Assembly: GCA_003150175.1 (NCBI GenBank) | Contig: QAKZ01000050.1 | Location: 1-17,290, forward strand | Source of the DNA: Coriobacteriia bacterium | GTDB lineage: Bacteria; Actinomycetota; Coriobacteriia; Coriobacteriales; Atopobiaceae | Direction: 5' to 3' | Length of the DNA stretch: 17,290 nucleotides | Part shown: positions 1 through 5,587 of the stretch, one piece after another | Layout: every line of letters begins with the position of its first letter | Numbering within the stretch: the stretch's first letter is position 1 | The notes under the pieces: model-generated | Database searches by the model: none | What the model saw: the letters and a program-made list of their open reading frames with translations, nothing else | What the model was told of the DNA's origin: nothing | Made by a program: the position numbers and the translations under genes

Positions 1-1025
1 ACGAGGTTCTGCAGCATGAGCGGCAGGGAGGTCTCGAGGCCCACGATGCCGAAGAAGCTGATCTCCCACTCGCAGTCCTTCTCGTGCGGTGCGTGCGGCG
101 CGTGGTCGGTCACGACGCAGTCGATCGAGCCGTCGAGCACGCCCTCGCGCAGGGCCGCGGCATCCTCAGGGGTGCGCAGCGGCGGGTTCATCTTGAGGTT
201 CGTGTCGTAGGCGTCGGTGATGTCCTCCTCGTTGAGGAAGAGGTGGTGCGGGGTGACCTCACAGGTCACAGGCAGGCCGTCGGCCTTGGCGGCGCGCACG
301 AGGTCGAGGCCCTTCTTTGTGGAGATGTGGCAGATGTGCAGCGGGCAGTTGGTGAGGCGGACGAGCTCGATGTCGCGGTAGATCTCGAGCTCCTCGGCGA
401 GCGCCGGCCAGCCGAACATGCCGAGGCGCGTGGACGCGCGGCCCTCGTTGATGACGCCGTGGCCCGACAGCGACTCGATCTCGCAGTGGGCGAGCGCGAC
501 GCGGTCGAACTGGGCGATGTACTCCATGCAGGTGCGCATCATGCCGGCGGACTGGACGCCGTGGCCGTCGTCGGAGAACGCGGCCGCGCCCTCGATGACC
601 ATGTCGCCGATCTCGGCGAGGGACTCGCCCTTCTCGCCGCGCGTCATGGCACCGATGGGGCGCACATGGCAGAGGCCGGCGGCGTGGGCGCGGTCGATCT
701 GGTAGCGGATCTCGGCGCCGGTGTCGGTAACCGGGTCGGTGTTGGGCATGGTGGCCACGTCGGTGAAGCCGCCGTGGACGGCCGCGGCGGAGCCGGTGGC
801 GATGGTCTCCTTGTACTCGAAGCCGGGATCGCGGAAGTGGACGTGCATGTCCACGAGGCCGGGGACGAGGTACTTGTCGTGCGCGTCGATGACGACGGCG
901 CCCTCGGGTGCCTCCATGCCCTCCGAGACGGCGGCGATCTTGTCGTCCTCGATCAAAACGTCGCGGAAGCCGTCGAGGCCCACCTGCGGGTCTACGACGT
1001 GCGCGCCCTTAAGCAGAAATGCCAT
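1..1025 (-). CDS. pyrC: Dihydroorotase, 3' end beyond window
   Basis: Catalyses the reversible cyclisation of N-carbamoyl-aspartate to dihydroorotate, the third step of de novo pyrimidine synthesis, in the cytoplasm. The first 341 residues are visible; the family is usually about 430, so roughly the last 90 are missing past the left edge. Metal-site motifs of the amidohydrolase fold are in order: HVHFRDPG at residues 61-68, an SDDG loop at 151-154, a His in LAHCE, a His in CHIST, and the catalytic Asp of VTDHAPH at about 307. KMNPPLR is also present. The ATG at 1025 is preceded by a strong GGGAGGAG ribosome site and lies 17 bases inside the end of pyrB, so the two are probably translationally coupled. 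It belongs to the pyrR-pyrB-pyrC operon and should share its leader control. Confidence 0.96.
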   Translation of the reverse strand, partial: MAFLLKGAHVVDPQVGLDGFRDVLIEDDKIAAVSEGMEAPEGAVVIDAHDKYLVPGLVDMHVHFRDPGFEYKETIATGSAAAVHGGFTDVATMPNTDPVTDTGAEIRYQIDRAHAAGLCHVRPIGAMTRGEKGESLAEIGDMVIEGAAAFSDDGHGVQSAGMMRTCMEYIAQFDRVALAHCEIESLSGHGVINEGRASTRLGMFGWPALAEELEIYRDIELVRLTNCPLHICHISTKKGLDLVRAAKADGLPVTCEVTPHHLFLNEEDITDAYDTNLKMNPPLRTPEDAAALREGVLDGSIDCVVTDHAPHAPHEKDCEWEISFFGIVGLETSLPLMLQNL

Positions 1026-1944
1026 TGTTCTCTCCTCCCAGAAGCAGGTACATGGCGGCCATGCGGGTAAGCACGCCGGAGTTGACCTGGGTCAGAATCC
1101 TGGAACGGGCGCAGTCGGCCACGTCCGCGTTGATCTCCATGCCACGGTTCATGGGGCCCGGGTGGCAGATGATGGCATTGGGCTTCATCTTGTCCACGCG
1201 GCTCATGTCGAGGCCCCAAAGGCGGTTGTACTCACGGCGAGAAGGAATGGAGGCACCCTCCATGCGCTCAAGCTGGACGCGCAGCATGTAGATAACGTCC
1301 ATCTCGGGAATCACGGAATCGAAGTCCGCGGTCTGGGGCACGCCAAAGTAATCGGGGTCGTCGACCTGGAAGGTCGGGGGGCCGACGAGGGTGACGTCCG
1401 CGCCGACCGTCTTGAGGGCGGGGACCAAAGAGCCGCACACGCGGCTGTGGGAAAGGTCTCCCACGATGGCGACCTTGAGGCCGTCGAGGTGGCCAAAGTG
1501 CTTACGCATGGTGTAAAGGTCAAGCATGGCCTGCGTGGGGTGCTGGTGCTTGCCGTCGCCAGCGTTGATGACGATGGCGTTGGTGTGCTCGGTAATCTTC
1601 TGCGGAGTGCCGGCGAGTTTGGCGCGGCAGACGAACATGTCGACGTTCATGGCGTCGATGGTCTGGATGGTATCCGCGAGCGACTCGCCCTTGACGACGG
1701 ACGACGTGGCGCCGCCCATGCTGAGGGAGTCGGCCGAGAGGCGCTTCTCGGCGAGCTCGAAGGAGGACTTCGTGCGGGTAGAGGGCTCCAGGAAGAGGTT
1801 CACGATCGTGCGGCCGCGGAGAGCCGGGACCTTCTTGATGGCGCGGTTGTTGACGTCCTCGAACGCGCGGGCCGTGTCGAGGATCTGGTAGATGTCGTCC
1901 TCGGTGAGGCTCGTGGTGTCGATCAGGTGCTTGACTGAGAGCAT
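1009..1944 (-). CDS. pyrB: Aspartate carbamoyltransferase catalytic chain
   Basis: Transfers the carbamoyl group from carbamoyl phosphate to aspartate, the committed step of pyrimidine synthesis. The 311-residue length is normal for the catalytic chain. The carbamoyl-phosphate loop FLEPSTRT sits at residues 51-58, the Lys of VVKGES at 85 is the residue lent to the neighbouring subunit, HPTQ is at 135-138, GDLSHSRV follows, and HPGPMNRG is at 261-268. No regulatory pyrI chain is adjacent; pyrC follows directly, as in Gram-positive operons. The ATG at 1944 shares its A with the TAA of pyrR (TAATG), with GGAGG about 8 bases upstream, so translation is probably coupled. Expression is probably set by the PyrR attenuator upstream of pyrR. 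Confidence 0.97.
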   Translation of the reverse strand: MLSVKHLIDTTSLTEDDIYQILDTARAFEDVNNRAIKKVPALRGRTIVNLFLEPSTRTKSSFELAEKRLSADSLSMGGATSSVVKGESLADTIQTIDAMNVDMFVCRAKLAGTPQKITEHTNAIVINAGDGKHQHPTQAMLDLYTMRKHFGHLDGLKVAIVGDLSHSRVCGSLVPALKTVGADVTLVGPPTFQVDDPDYFGVPQTADFDSVIPEMDVIYMLRVQLERMEGASIPSRREYNRLWGLDMSRVDKMKPNAIICHPGPMNRGMEINADVADCARSRILTQVNSGVLTRMAAMYLLLGGENNGISA

Positions 1945-2513
1945 TACTGCGCACCTCCGTTGTGCTTGCTCGGTTTGGTCCAGATCTCGACGGACGTGGT
2001 GTCGTCGCTGGGCTTGATGTTCACGCGGACGTCCTCGTCGCGGGAGGAGGGGACGTTCTTGCCCACGTAATCGGCGCGAATCGGCAGCTCGCGGTGGCCG
2101 CGGTCGACCATGACGGCGAGCTGGACGGTCTTCGGGCGGCCGTAGTCGATGAGGGCGTCGAGCGCCGAGCGGATAGTGCGGCCCGTGAACAGGACGTCGT
2201 CCACGAGGATGATGTCGTGGTCGTCAACGTTGAACGGGATGTTGGTGCTGTGGAGCACGGGCGCGATGTGGCGGCTGACGTCGTCGCGGTAGAAGCTGAT
2301 GTCCAGCGTGCCCACCGGCGGGCGGATGCCCTCGATCTTCTCGATCTCGTCGGCGAGCATCGGCGCGAGGATCGCTCCCCTGCTCACGATGCCGACGATG
2401 CCGATGCCCTCGGCTCCCTCATTGCGCTCGATGACCTCGTGGGCGATGCGGGTGAGGGCGCGGCCCATCGCCTGCTCGTCCATGATCTGGGCCTTGAGCC
2501 TGGCCTCTTCCAT
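1944..2513 (-). CDS. pyrR: PyrR regulator / uracil phosphoribosyltransferase
   Basis: RNA-binding regulator of pyrimidine genes that keeps the phosphoribosyltransferase fold and often weak uracil phosphoribosyltransferase activity. It senses UMP/PRPP and acts on the mRNA leader. The 189-residue length from the ATG at 2513 is close to the usual 180. The PRPP-binding signature ILVDDVLFTGRT is at residues 102-113, and the N-terminal MGRALTRIAHEVIERN and GIVSRGAILA segments are typical. The frame stays open upstream to 2843, but that extension would read through the promoter and terminator and is not PyrR-like. The start at 2513 has AAGGGAG about 5 bases upstream. It is the first gene of pyrR-pyrB-pyrC and sits just after its own probable regulatory leader. 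Confidence 0.95.
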   Translation of the reverse strand: MEEARLKAQIMDEQAMGRALTRIAHEVIERNEGAEGIGIVGIVSRGAILAPMLADEIEKIEGIRPPVGTLDISFYRDDVSRHIAPVLHSTNIPFNVDDHDIILVDDVLFTGRTIRSALDALIDYGRPKTVQLAVMVDRGHRELPIRADYVGKNVPSSRDEDVRVNIKPSDDTTSVEIWTKPSKHNGGAQ

Positions 2514-2528
2514 GGGACTCCCTTCGAC

Positions 2529-2569
2529 AAAAAAGATGCCCTGACCGTTTGCGCGCGGCACAGGACATC
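2529..2569 (-). terminator. Intrinsic terminator in the pyrR leader (attenuator)
   Basis: On the minus strand GATGTCCTG pairs with CAGGGCATC, continued after one bulged T by GCCG with CGGT. This gives about 13 pairs with an 8-base CGCGCAAA loop, followed at once by six T. It ends 15 bases before the pyrR start codon, so it lies inside the leader and not after a gene, as expected for an attenuator. Upstream leader bases GGGAC could pair with GTCCT of the left arm and prevent the hairpin forming (inference). Confidence 0.85.
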
Positions 2570-2645
2570 CAGCTCGTCTATGGGCGTCCCTCGTGGTTGA
2601 GGGGTGTCTCACCTTGCTGGTCTCTCGTACCGCGCTTAAAGGTTC
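2570..2645 (-). promoter_or_regulatory. PyrR-binding leader segment (probable anti-antiterminator)
   Basis: The transcript sense of this leader contains ACGAGAGACCAGCAAGG, which resembles the conserved loop of PyrR-binding RNAs (a GAGA box, then CAAGG). It is followed by CCCTC and GAGGG, which can pair with each other. GGGAC just after could instead pair with the terminator's left arm, giving mutually exclusive structures. The match to the PyrR motif is by eye; position and the following terminator support it. Expected logic: PyrR bound with UMP stabilises this fold, the terminator then forms and pyrBC is switched off. Confidence 0.7.
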
Positions 2646-2651
2646 TGTGAG

Positions 2652-2680
2652 AGTGTACGCCTGCGCGGCGCGATGGGCAA
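2652..2680 (-). promoter_or_regulatory. Promoter of the pyrR-pyrB-pyrC operon
   Basis: A -35 box TTGCCC (2675-2680) and a -10 box TACACT (2652-2657) are separated by exactly 17 bases on the minus strand. Transcription would start near 2645, leaving a leader of about 130 bases with the PyrR motif and terminator. Spacing and position are good; both hexamers deviate somewhat from consensus. Confidence 0.65.
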
Positions 2681-2828
2681 GGGCCGCGGCGGCGAGCGGT
2701 CGACGAGGTGTCGAGGGCGGGCGGCGCCACATCGCTTGTGCTAATCCATGTGCCAATCTTTGATGACGTGGGGATTTACCTGGGGGATTGCCGAGGCTGT
2801 CAAGGGCAGCGTTCTCTTCTGCGCATCC

Positions 2829-2937
2829 GAGAAGACTTCTCATGACAAGAGAAGACTTCTTTCCCTCGCATTTCCAGAAGAGAAGACTTCTCTCCCATAG
2901 AGCAGACTGCTCTTCGGGATAGTTGAGTAGACTGCCT
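2829..2937. repeat. Left block of the palindrome array (GAGAAGACTTCTC type)
   Basis: Five 13-bp palindrome units centred at 2835, 2855, 2886, 2906 and 2931, with spacings of 20, 31, 20 and 25 bases. The first three are GAGAAG-A-CTTCTC or a one-base variant, and the copy at 2879-2893 extends to 7-base arms. The fourth, AGAGCAG-A-CTGCTCT (2899-2913), also has perfect 7-base arms and differs by a paired substitution on both sides. The fifth (GAGTAGACTGCCTC) is imperfect. No convincing gene overlaps. The block lies between the pyr promoter and the 3' end of the 203-aa hypothetical gene. Degenerate units in the same 25-base register may continue at 2950, 2975 and 3000. Confidence 0.85.
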
Positions 2938-3017
2938 CACGGTACTGGCGATAGTTCGCTCCGTCAGCCCAACCGAGAAGGATGCAGCCCGCGCTTCGCT
3001 CAGAACTTCGGCAAGCT

Positions 3018-3226
3018 GTACAGGGTGCACTAAGTTTTGCTTGCGCATGATGCACTGCAGCGAGCTTGTGTATGCCGCACTGCCGTCAGCTTCTGCAGGC
3101 TGCACTGTTGCCAGCTTGTGCAGGCTGCACTACAGCGGGGTTATGCAGGCCGCACCTTTGAAGTGCAGACTGCACTCAGCGTTTTTCTCGGAAGTGCAGG
3201 CTGCACTTCTGTTGTACAGTCTGCAC
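3018..3226. repeat. Right block of the palindrome array (GTGCAGRCTGCAC type)
   Basis: Nine 13-bp units centred at 3024, 3049, 3074, 3099, 3124, 3149, 3169, 3200 and 3220, with spacings 25, 25, 25, 25, 25, 20, 31 and 20. Perfect dyads include GTGCAGGCTGCAC (3118-3130), AGTGCAGACTGCACT (3162-3176) and GAAGTGCAGGCTGCACTTC (3191-3209). The unit at 3049 keeps symmetry with a different core, GCATGATGC. Others carry one or a few mismatched pairs. Most units begin G or C and end CAC, and the 12-base spacers of the 25-base units often end in CTT or GTT. No coding frame explains it, because 25-base periodicity is out of phase with codons. Confidence 0.85.
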
Positions 3227-3336
3227 AGCTACAAAGAAGTAAGCGTTGCTCGCCGCCCTCGATCTCAAAGACGGGAAACTATCAAAAGCGAGAAACGCTC
3301 ACTGGATTCGCCAATGCAGCAGCAAAAAAGGTGCTG

Positions 3337-3948
3337 CTAGAAATTGATGCTGATGCCGAAGTACTTGTGCCAACCCGAGCGCTGTTGAGAGGTTTGGGGC
3401 CGCGGTTCATAGTTAGGCTGCGGCCCAAAGTCAGGCTTAGATTCCGGCTCAATGTCTTCGCTCGAAGCGAACTCAGCCGACGGAGTCCAAGAATACGAAT
3501 CCGCATCGGCATCGGAGCTGCCTCGCCAAACGTATGCAAGGTGCTCGCAGAGCACCTTCGTGATCGCATACTTCTGGTCCTCGGTCTCGTTCGGGGCAAG
3601 CTCGTAGCCCTCGAGCAGCTGCTCGAGGTCGGCGTCCTCAACGACGTCGTCGACCGTCCAGATGGTCTCGTGCTTCATGAGGTAGACGCGAGGATGCGGG
3701 CTGTTGGGGCTGCAAGTCACGATAGCGCGGTCGTCGCCTTTGAACCAGACGTCGCAAGGCTCGACGATGTCGCTGCGCTCGGGCCACTTGCAGTCGGTCT
3801 TCTTTGTGGGCGCGGAACCCAAGGAATCAGAAGCGGCATCTCGGGCTTCGTTGGCATCTCGGGCTTCGCTGGTCGCGACGTCGCGCATTGGCTCTTCGCC
3901 GAGTGCGTTCTTTCGCGCCGGCTCCCTATTCGACTTGCGGTAGTCCAT
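3337..3948 (-). CDS. Hypothetical acidic soluble protein (203 aa)
   Basis: Not recognised. The protein has 203 residues, no signal peptide and no membrane segment. The N-terminal 50 residues are charged and partly repetitive (EARDANEARDAAS arises from a short direct DNA repeat). A more ordered-looking centre (about 60-145) contains PHPRVYLMKHETIWTVDD and an acidic helix-like stretch, DVVEDADLEQLLEGYEL. The tail is rich in Ser, Pro and Gln and ends GWHKYFGISINF. Four cysteines are scattered without a metal-site pattern. The ATG at 3948 has AAGGGG about 6 bases upstream, within a possible hairpin. It is divergent from the ATC-hydrolase-family gene. Being real is likely from length and codon use; function is unknown. 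Confidence 0.65.
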   Translation of the reverse strand: MDYRKSNREPARKNALGEEPMRDVATSEARDANEARDAASDSLGSAPTKKTDCKWPERSDIVEPCDVWFKGDDRAIVTCSPNSPHPRVYLMKHETIWTVDDVVEDADLEQLLEGYELAPNETEDQKYAITKVLCEHLAYVWRGSSDADADSYSWTPSAEFASSEDIEPESKPDFGPQPNYEPRPQTSQQRSGWHKYFGISINF

Positions 3949-3952
3949 AACA

Positions 3953-3974
3953 GCCCCTTCGCCAAGAAGGGCTC
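3953..3974 (-). promoter_or_regulatory. Hairpin enclosing the ribosome site of the 203-aa gene
   Basis: On the minus strand AGCCCTTC and GAAGGGGCT pair around TTGGC, with one bulged G. The AAGGGG ribosome-binding site of the gene starting at 3948 lies in the right arm. Such a fold could lower translation initiation, but this is inferred from sequence complementarity only. Confidence 0.4.
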
Positions 3975-4128
3975 GCGCCCTCCCCCATCCCTGAGATTAT
4001 GCCGCCTGACTGGACCCGCCGTCCCAGGTTCCGGCGAACGGCATCGGCAATAGAGCCCCAAAGGGAAACCAGCGGATCACAGGCTCACACCACCTCCGCC
4101 TCATGAGCGAAAACGAATAAGTTAGCCA

Positions 4129-4137
4129 TGCTATACT
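4129..4137 (+). promoter_or_regulatory. Extended -10 promoter for the ATC-hydrolase-family gene
   Basis: TGC-TATACT is an extended -10 element, one base away from TATAAT. No convincing -35 box is seen at the right distance, as is usual for extended -10 promoters. It lies about 45 bases upstream of the ATG at 4182, giving a short leader. Confidence 0.55.
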
Positions 4138-4181
4138 TTCTTGCATGAAGCGAACAAGCGGCTTCCGGAGGATCGGGCATC

Positions 4182-4766
4182 ATGGGCAGCAAGCAACAGG
4201 CAGACATCAAGGAATTTCTCACCGACAACTTGGAGGGCCACGCCGCGCGCGAGTTGTTCGCACGGCAATCCGCACTGCTTCGCGAACTTATCTCCAATGT
4301 CTCCGGCAAATCCGCCGAGCAGGCAAAGACCCTCGAGGAGACCATCCTCCCCCGCATTGCGCTCTATAAGGCGCTCATGGGATCCTCGCTTCCGCATGAG
4401 CACGCACGCGAGCTCATGCGCTCGTACATGATGGACGTCGTTGCCGCGCAAAAGCACGCTTTCACAAATAAAGCCCAGGTCATCCCCGGGTTCTTCGGCA
4501 TCTACAAACACGTTTTCTTGCACACCATGCGCACGAGCGATCTCTGGGAGAGCACGCAGGATCACGGCCGCGACTATTTTGACGCCTCGATCACCAAGTG
4601 CCTCTGGCACGACGCTTGCGTGGAAAACGGATGCCCGGAGCTGTGCCCGCTGTTCTGCGACGTCGACGACGTGAACTACGGCGGCCTCAGAGAATTGGGC
4701 TTCTCGCGCACAAAGACCCTGGGGTACGGCGGGGATTGCTGCGACTTCCACTTCTATCGGAAATAA
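4182..4766 (+). CDS. ATC-hydrolase family protein (L-2-amino-thiazoline-4-carboxylate hydrolase-like)
   Basis: The 194-residue soluble protein has the C-terminal signature of the L-2-amino-thiazoline-4-carboxylic acid hydrolase family. This is a Cys-rich run CLWHDACVENGCPELCPLFCD at residues 140-160 (quoted in parts: CLWHDAC, CPELCPLFC), then DVNYGGL, then TLGYGGDCCDFHF at 179-191. The named enzyme opens a thiazoline ring on the way from ATC to L-cysteine in pseudomonads. Most anaerobe homologues are annotated by similarity only, so the true substrate here is unknown. The N-terminal 100 residues are helical in appearance. The ATG at 4182 has GGAGG about 9-10 bases upstream and an extended -10 promoter. 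A short ketopantoate-reductase-like fragment follows 9 bases after the stop, suggesting a former two-gene operon. Confidence 0.8.
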   Translation: MGSKQQADIKEFLTDNLEGHAARELFARQSALLRELISNVSGKSAEQAKTLEETILPRIALYKALMGSSLPHEHARELMRSYMMDVVAAQKHAFTNKAQVIPGFFGIYKHVFLHTMRTSDLWESTQDHGRDYFDASITKCLWHDACVENGCPELCPLFCDVDDVNYGGLRELGFSRTKTLGYGGDCCDFHFYRK

Positions 4767-4775
4767 GGGACTCAC

Positions 4776-4871
4776 GTGCGAACTCTGGTATACGGCGCGG
4801 GTGTTCTGGGCTGCGAGCTCGCGCATTGCCTCGCCGTGAATCCGCTCCGAGAACATAAGGTACTTCCATAG
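4776..4871 (+). pseudogene. Truncated start of a ketopantoate reductase-like (ApbA/PanE) gene
   Basis: A GTG at 4776, with AGGGA upstream, opens a frame reading VRTLVYGAGVLGCELAHCLA. This is a good match to the Rossmann nucleotide-binding start (GxGxxG region) of the ketopantoate reductase family. After about 20 residues the similarity stops, and the frame ends at a TAG lying inside the GGTACTTC hairpin (4859-4878). I could not find the remaining roughly 280 residues in the next 500 bases on either strand. It is therefore probably a remnant left by deletion or element insertion. The match rests on only about 20 residues; the alternative is a chance short frame. Confidence 0.6.
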
Positions 4872-4878
4872 AAGTACC
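4859..4878. repeat. GGTACTTC hairpin, copy 1
   Basis: GGTACTTC - CATA - GAAGTACC: perfect 8-base arms with a 4-base loop. The sequence immediately around it (AACATA before, CTAAC after) resembles copy 2, so the repeated unit is a little longer than the hairpin. It coincides with the break point of the truncated ketopantoate-reductase-like gene. Confidence 0.85.
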
Positions 4879-4879
4879 C

Positions 4880-5388
4880 TAACAGCGTCCCTCAAGCGCC
4901 CTTCTTTCCACGACCTGCGGTTTTGTCAATTCTCGGTAACATAGGGTACTTCCAGAGAAGTACCCTAGCTAATTCAACAGTTATCCCGCAAACAAAGAAG
5001 ACCGAGCAATCAACAATCTTGGCGTCATCCTTGCTGATGGGACTAGGCTTTAGCCCTTTCAAAAAGCGACCCGTCAATTGCGGCAGCAACGACATCATCT
5101 ACAAAATGATTGTCCCCGTCGTACCTGTCGATATCGCGCACCTCCAGATAGGCCCACGCCATTGATGCGACCGGGTAAGCAAATGCCAAAGAAGAAAATG
5201 GAGAAATTTTCTTTAGCCGTCATGTCCAAAGTCAGCCTCCGACCTCTCTATCTATTCCCGCGAAAGGTTCAGTAATCAGTACACAAAGTCACTGAATATT
5301 AGTTACCAGTCAGACCAGCGCCGCTCAAAAAGAGCGAGATGTCCCTACCAGCTCAATCATAAAATCAACCAGTTCCTCGGAGACTAAG
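4880..5388. other. AT-richer gene-poor stretch with a possible coding remnant
   Basis: Contains hairpin copy 2 (4942-4967) and no convincing intact gene. On the minus strand 5162-5043 reads a 39-residue frame ending GSLFERAKA with natural-looking codons. It lacks a ribosome site and is cut by a stop shortly upstream, so it may be the C-terminal remnant of a lost gene. CGCTC-AAAAA-GAGCG (5322-5336) is a small hairpin just ahead of the next gene. GC content is visibly lower than in flanking genes, suggesting old or transferred DNA. Confidence 0.5.
4942..4967. repeat. GGTACTTC hairpin, copy 2
   Basis: TAGGGTACTTC - CAGA - GAAGTACCCTA: perfect 11-base arms with a 4-base loop, preceded by AACA as in copy 1. 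Copies 1 and 2 lie in the same orientation about 83 bases apart, in sequence with no credible gene. Confidence 0.88.
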
Positions 5389-5586
5389 ATGTCATCTTAC
5401 GAGCGTGCCAATGAGCCAACGCCTGCCGGAGGCGACTATTCAGAGATTTACTATCTCAATAACGACAATGATGTCGTCGATTCGTCAGAGGCAAAGAAAT
5501 GCGTGATCCGCGAGTGCAAGGCAGACGGGACGCTCATTATGGAGCACTGGGAATTCGCCGGGAAGAATCGTCCCGACGAAGCGTGA
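5389..5586 (+). CDS. Small hypothetical protein (65 aa)
   Basis: Not recognised. The 65-residue acidic protein begins MSSYERANEPTPAGGDYSEI and contains YYLNNDNDVVDSSEAKKCVIRE followed by a Gly-Thr turn and EHWEF. This reads like a compact two- to three-strand beta domain. No signal peptide or membrane segment is seen. GGAG lies 6 bases before the ATG at 5389, the best evidence that it is translated. It is flanked by low-GC, degenerate sequence. Its stop is followed within 2 bases by another ATG (5588) that opens a 25-codon frame which then breaks, so it may have been the first gene of a small operon whose second gene has decayed. Confidence 0.5.
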   Translation: MSSYERANEPTPAGGDYSEIYYLNNDNDVVDSSEAKKCVIRECKADGTLIMEHWEFAGKNRPDEA

Positions 5587-5587
5587 T

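Larger units (their letters stand above)
2681..3336. other. Gene-free stretch between the pyr promoter and the 203-aa gene
   Basis: No credible gene is seen in these 650 bases on either strand. Open frames at 2800-3105 (minus) and 3041-3340 (plus) run straight through the palindrome array and have low-complexity, repeat-driven translations. The stretch contains the palindrome array (2829-3226). Near its right end is AGCAGC paired with GCTGCT around an A-rich loop (about 3318-3338), overlapping the stop codon of the next gene; this might help end that transcript but is not a standard terminator. Confidence 0.7.

Noticed and set aside
2514..2843. N-terminal extension of PyrR (frame open to 2843)
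   Set aside because: It would cover the promoter, leader and terminator, is not PyrR-like, and the ATG at 2513 has a proper ribosome site.
2800..3105. Minus-strand frame of 101 codons across the palindrome array
   Set aside because: Translation is repeat-driven with no family resemblance or ribosome site; the palindromes explain it.
2829..3226. CRISPR array
   Set aside because: Units are 13-bp palindromes with 7- to 18-base spacers and varied arms. CRISPR repeats are longer and near identical, with unique spacers of about 30 bases. No cas gene is present.
3037..4053. Plus-strand frame of 338 codons
   Set aside because: It lies antisense to the 203-aa gene and across the palindrome array; composition is that of a mirror frame in GC-rich DNA.
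4131..4895. Minus-strand frame of 254 codons opposite the ATC-hydrolase-family gene
   Set aside because: The plus-strand protein has a clear family signature and promoter; the antisense frame is a shadow.
4892..5098. 68-codon minus-strand frame containing ARVLLWKYPM
   Set aside because: It is generated by hairpin copy 2 read as protein. The similar RVLLWKYLMF in another frame comes from copy 1; no ribosome site supports either.
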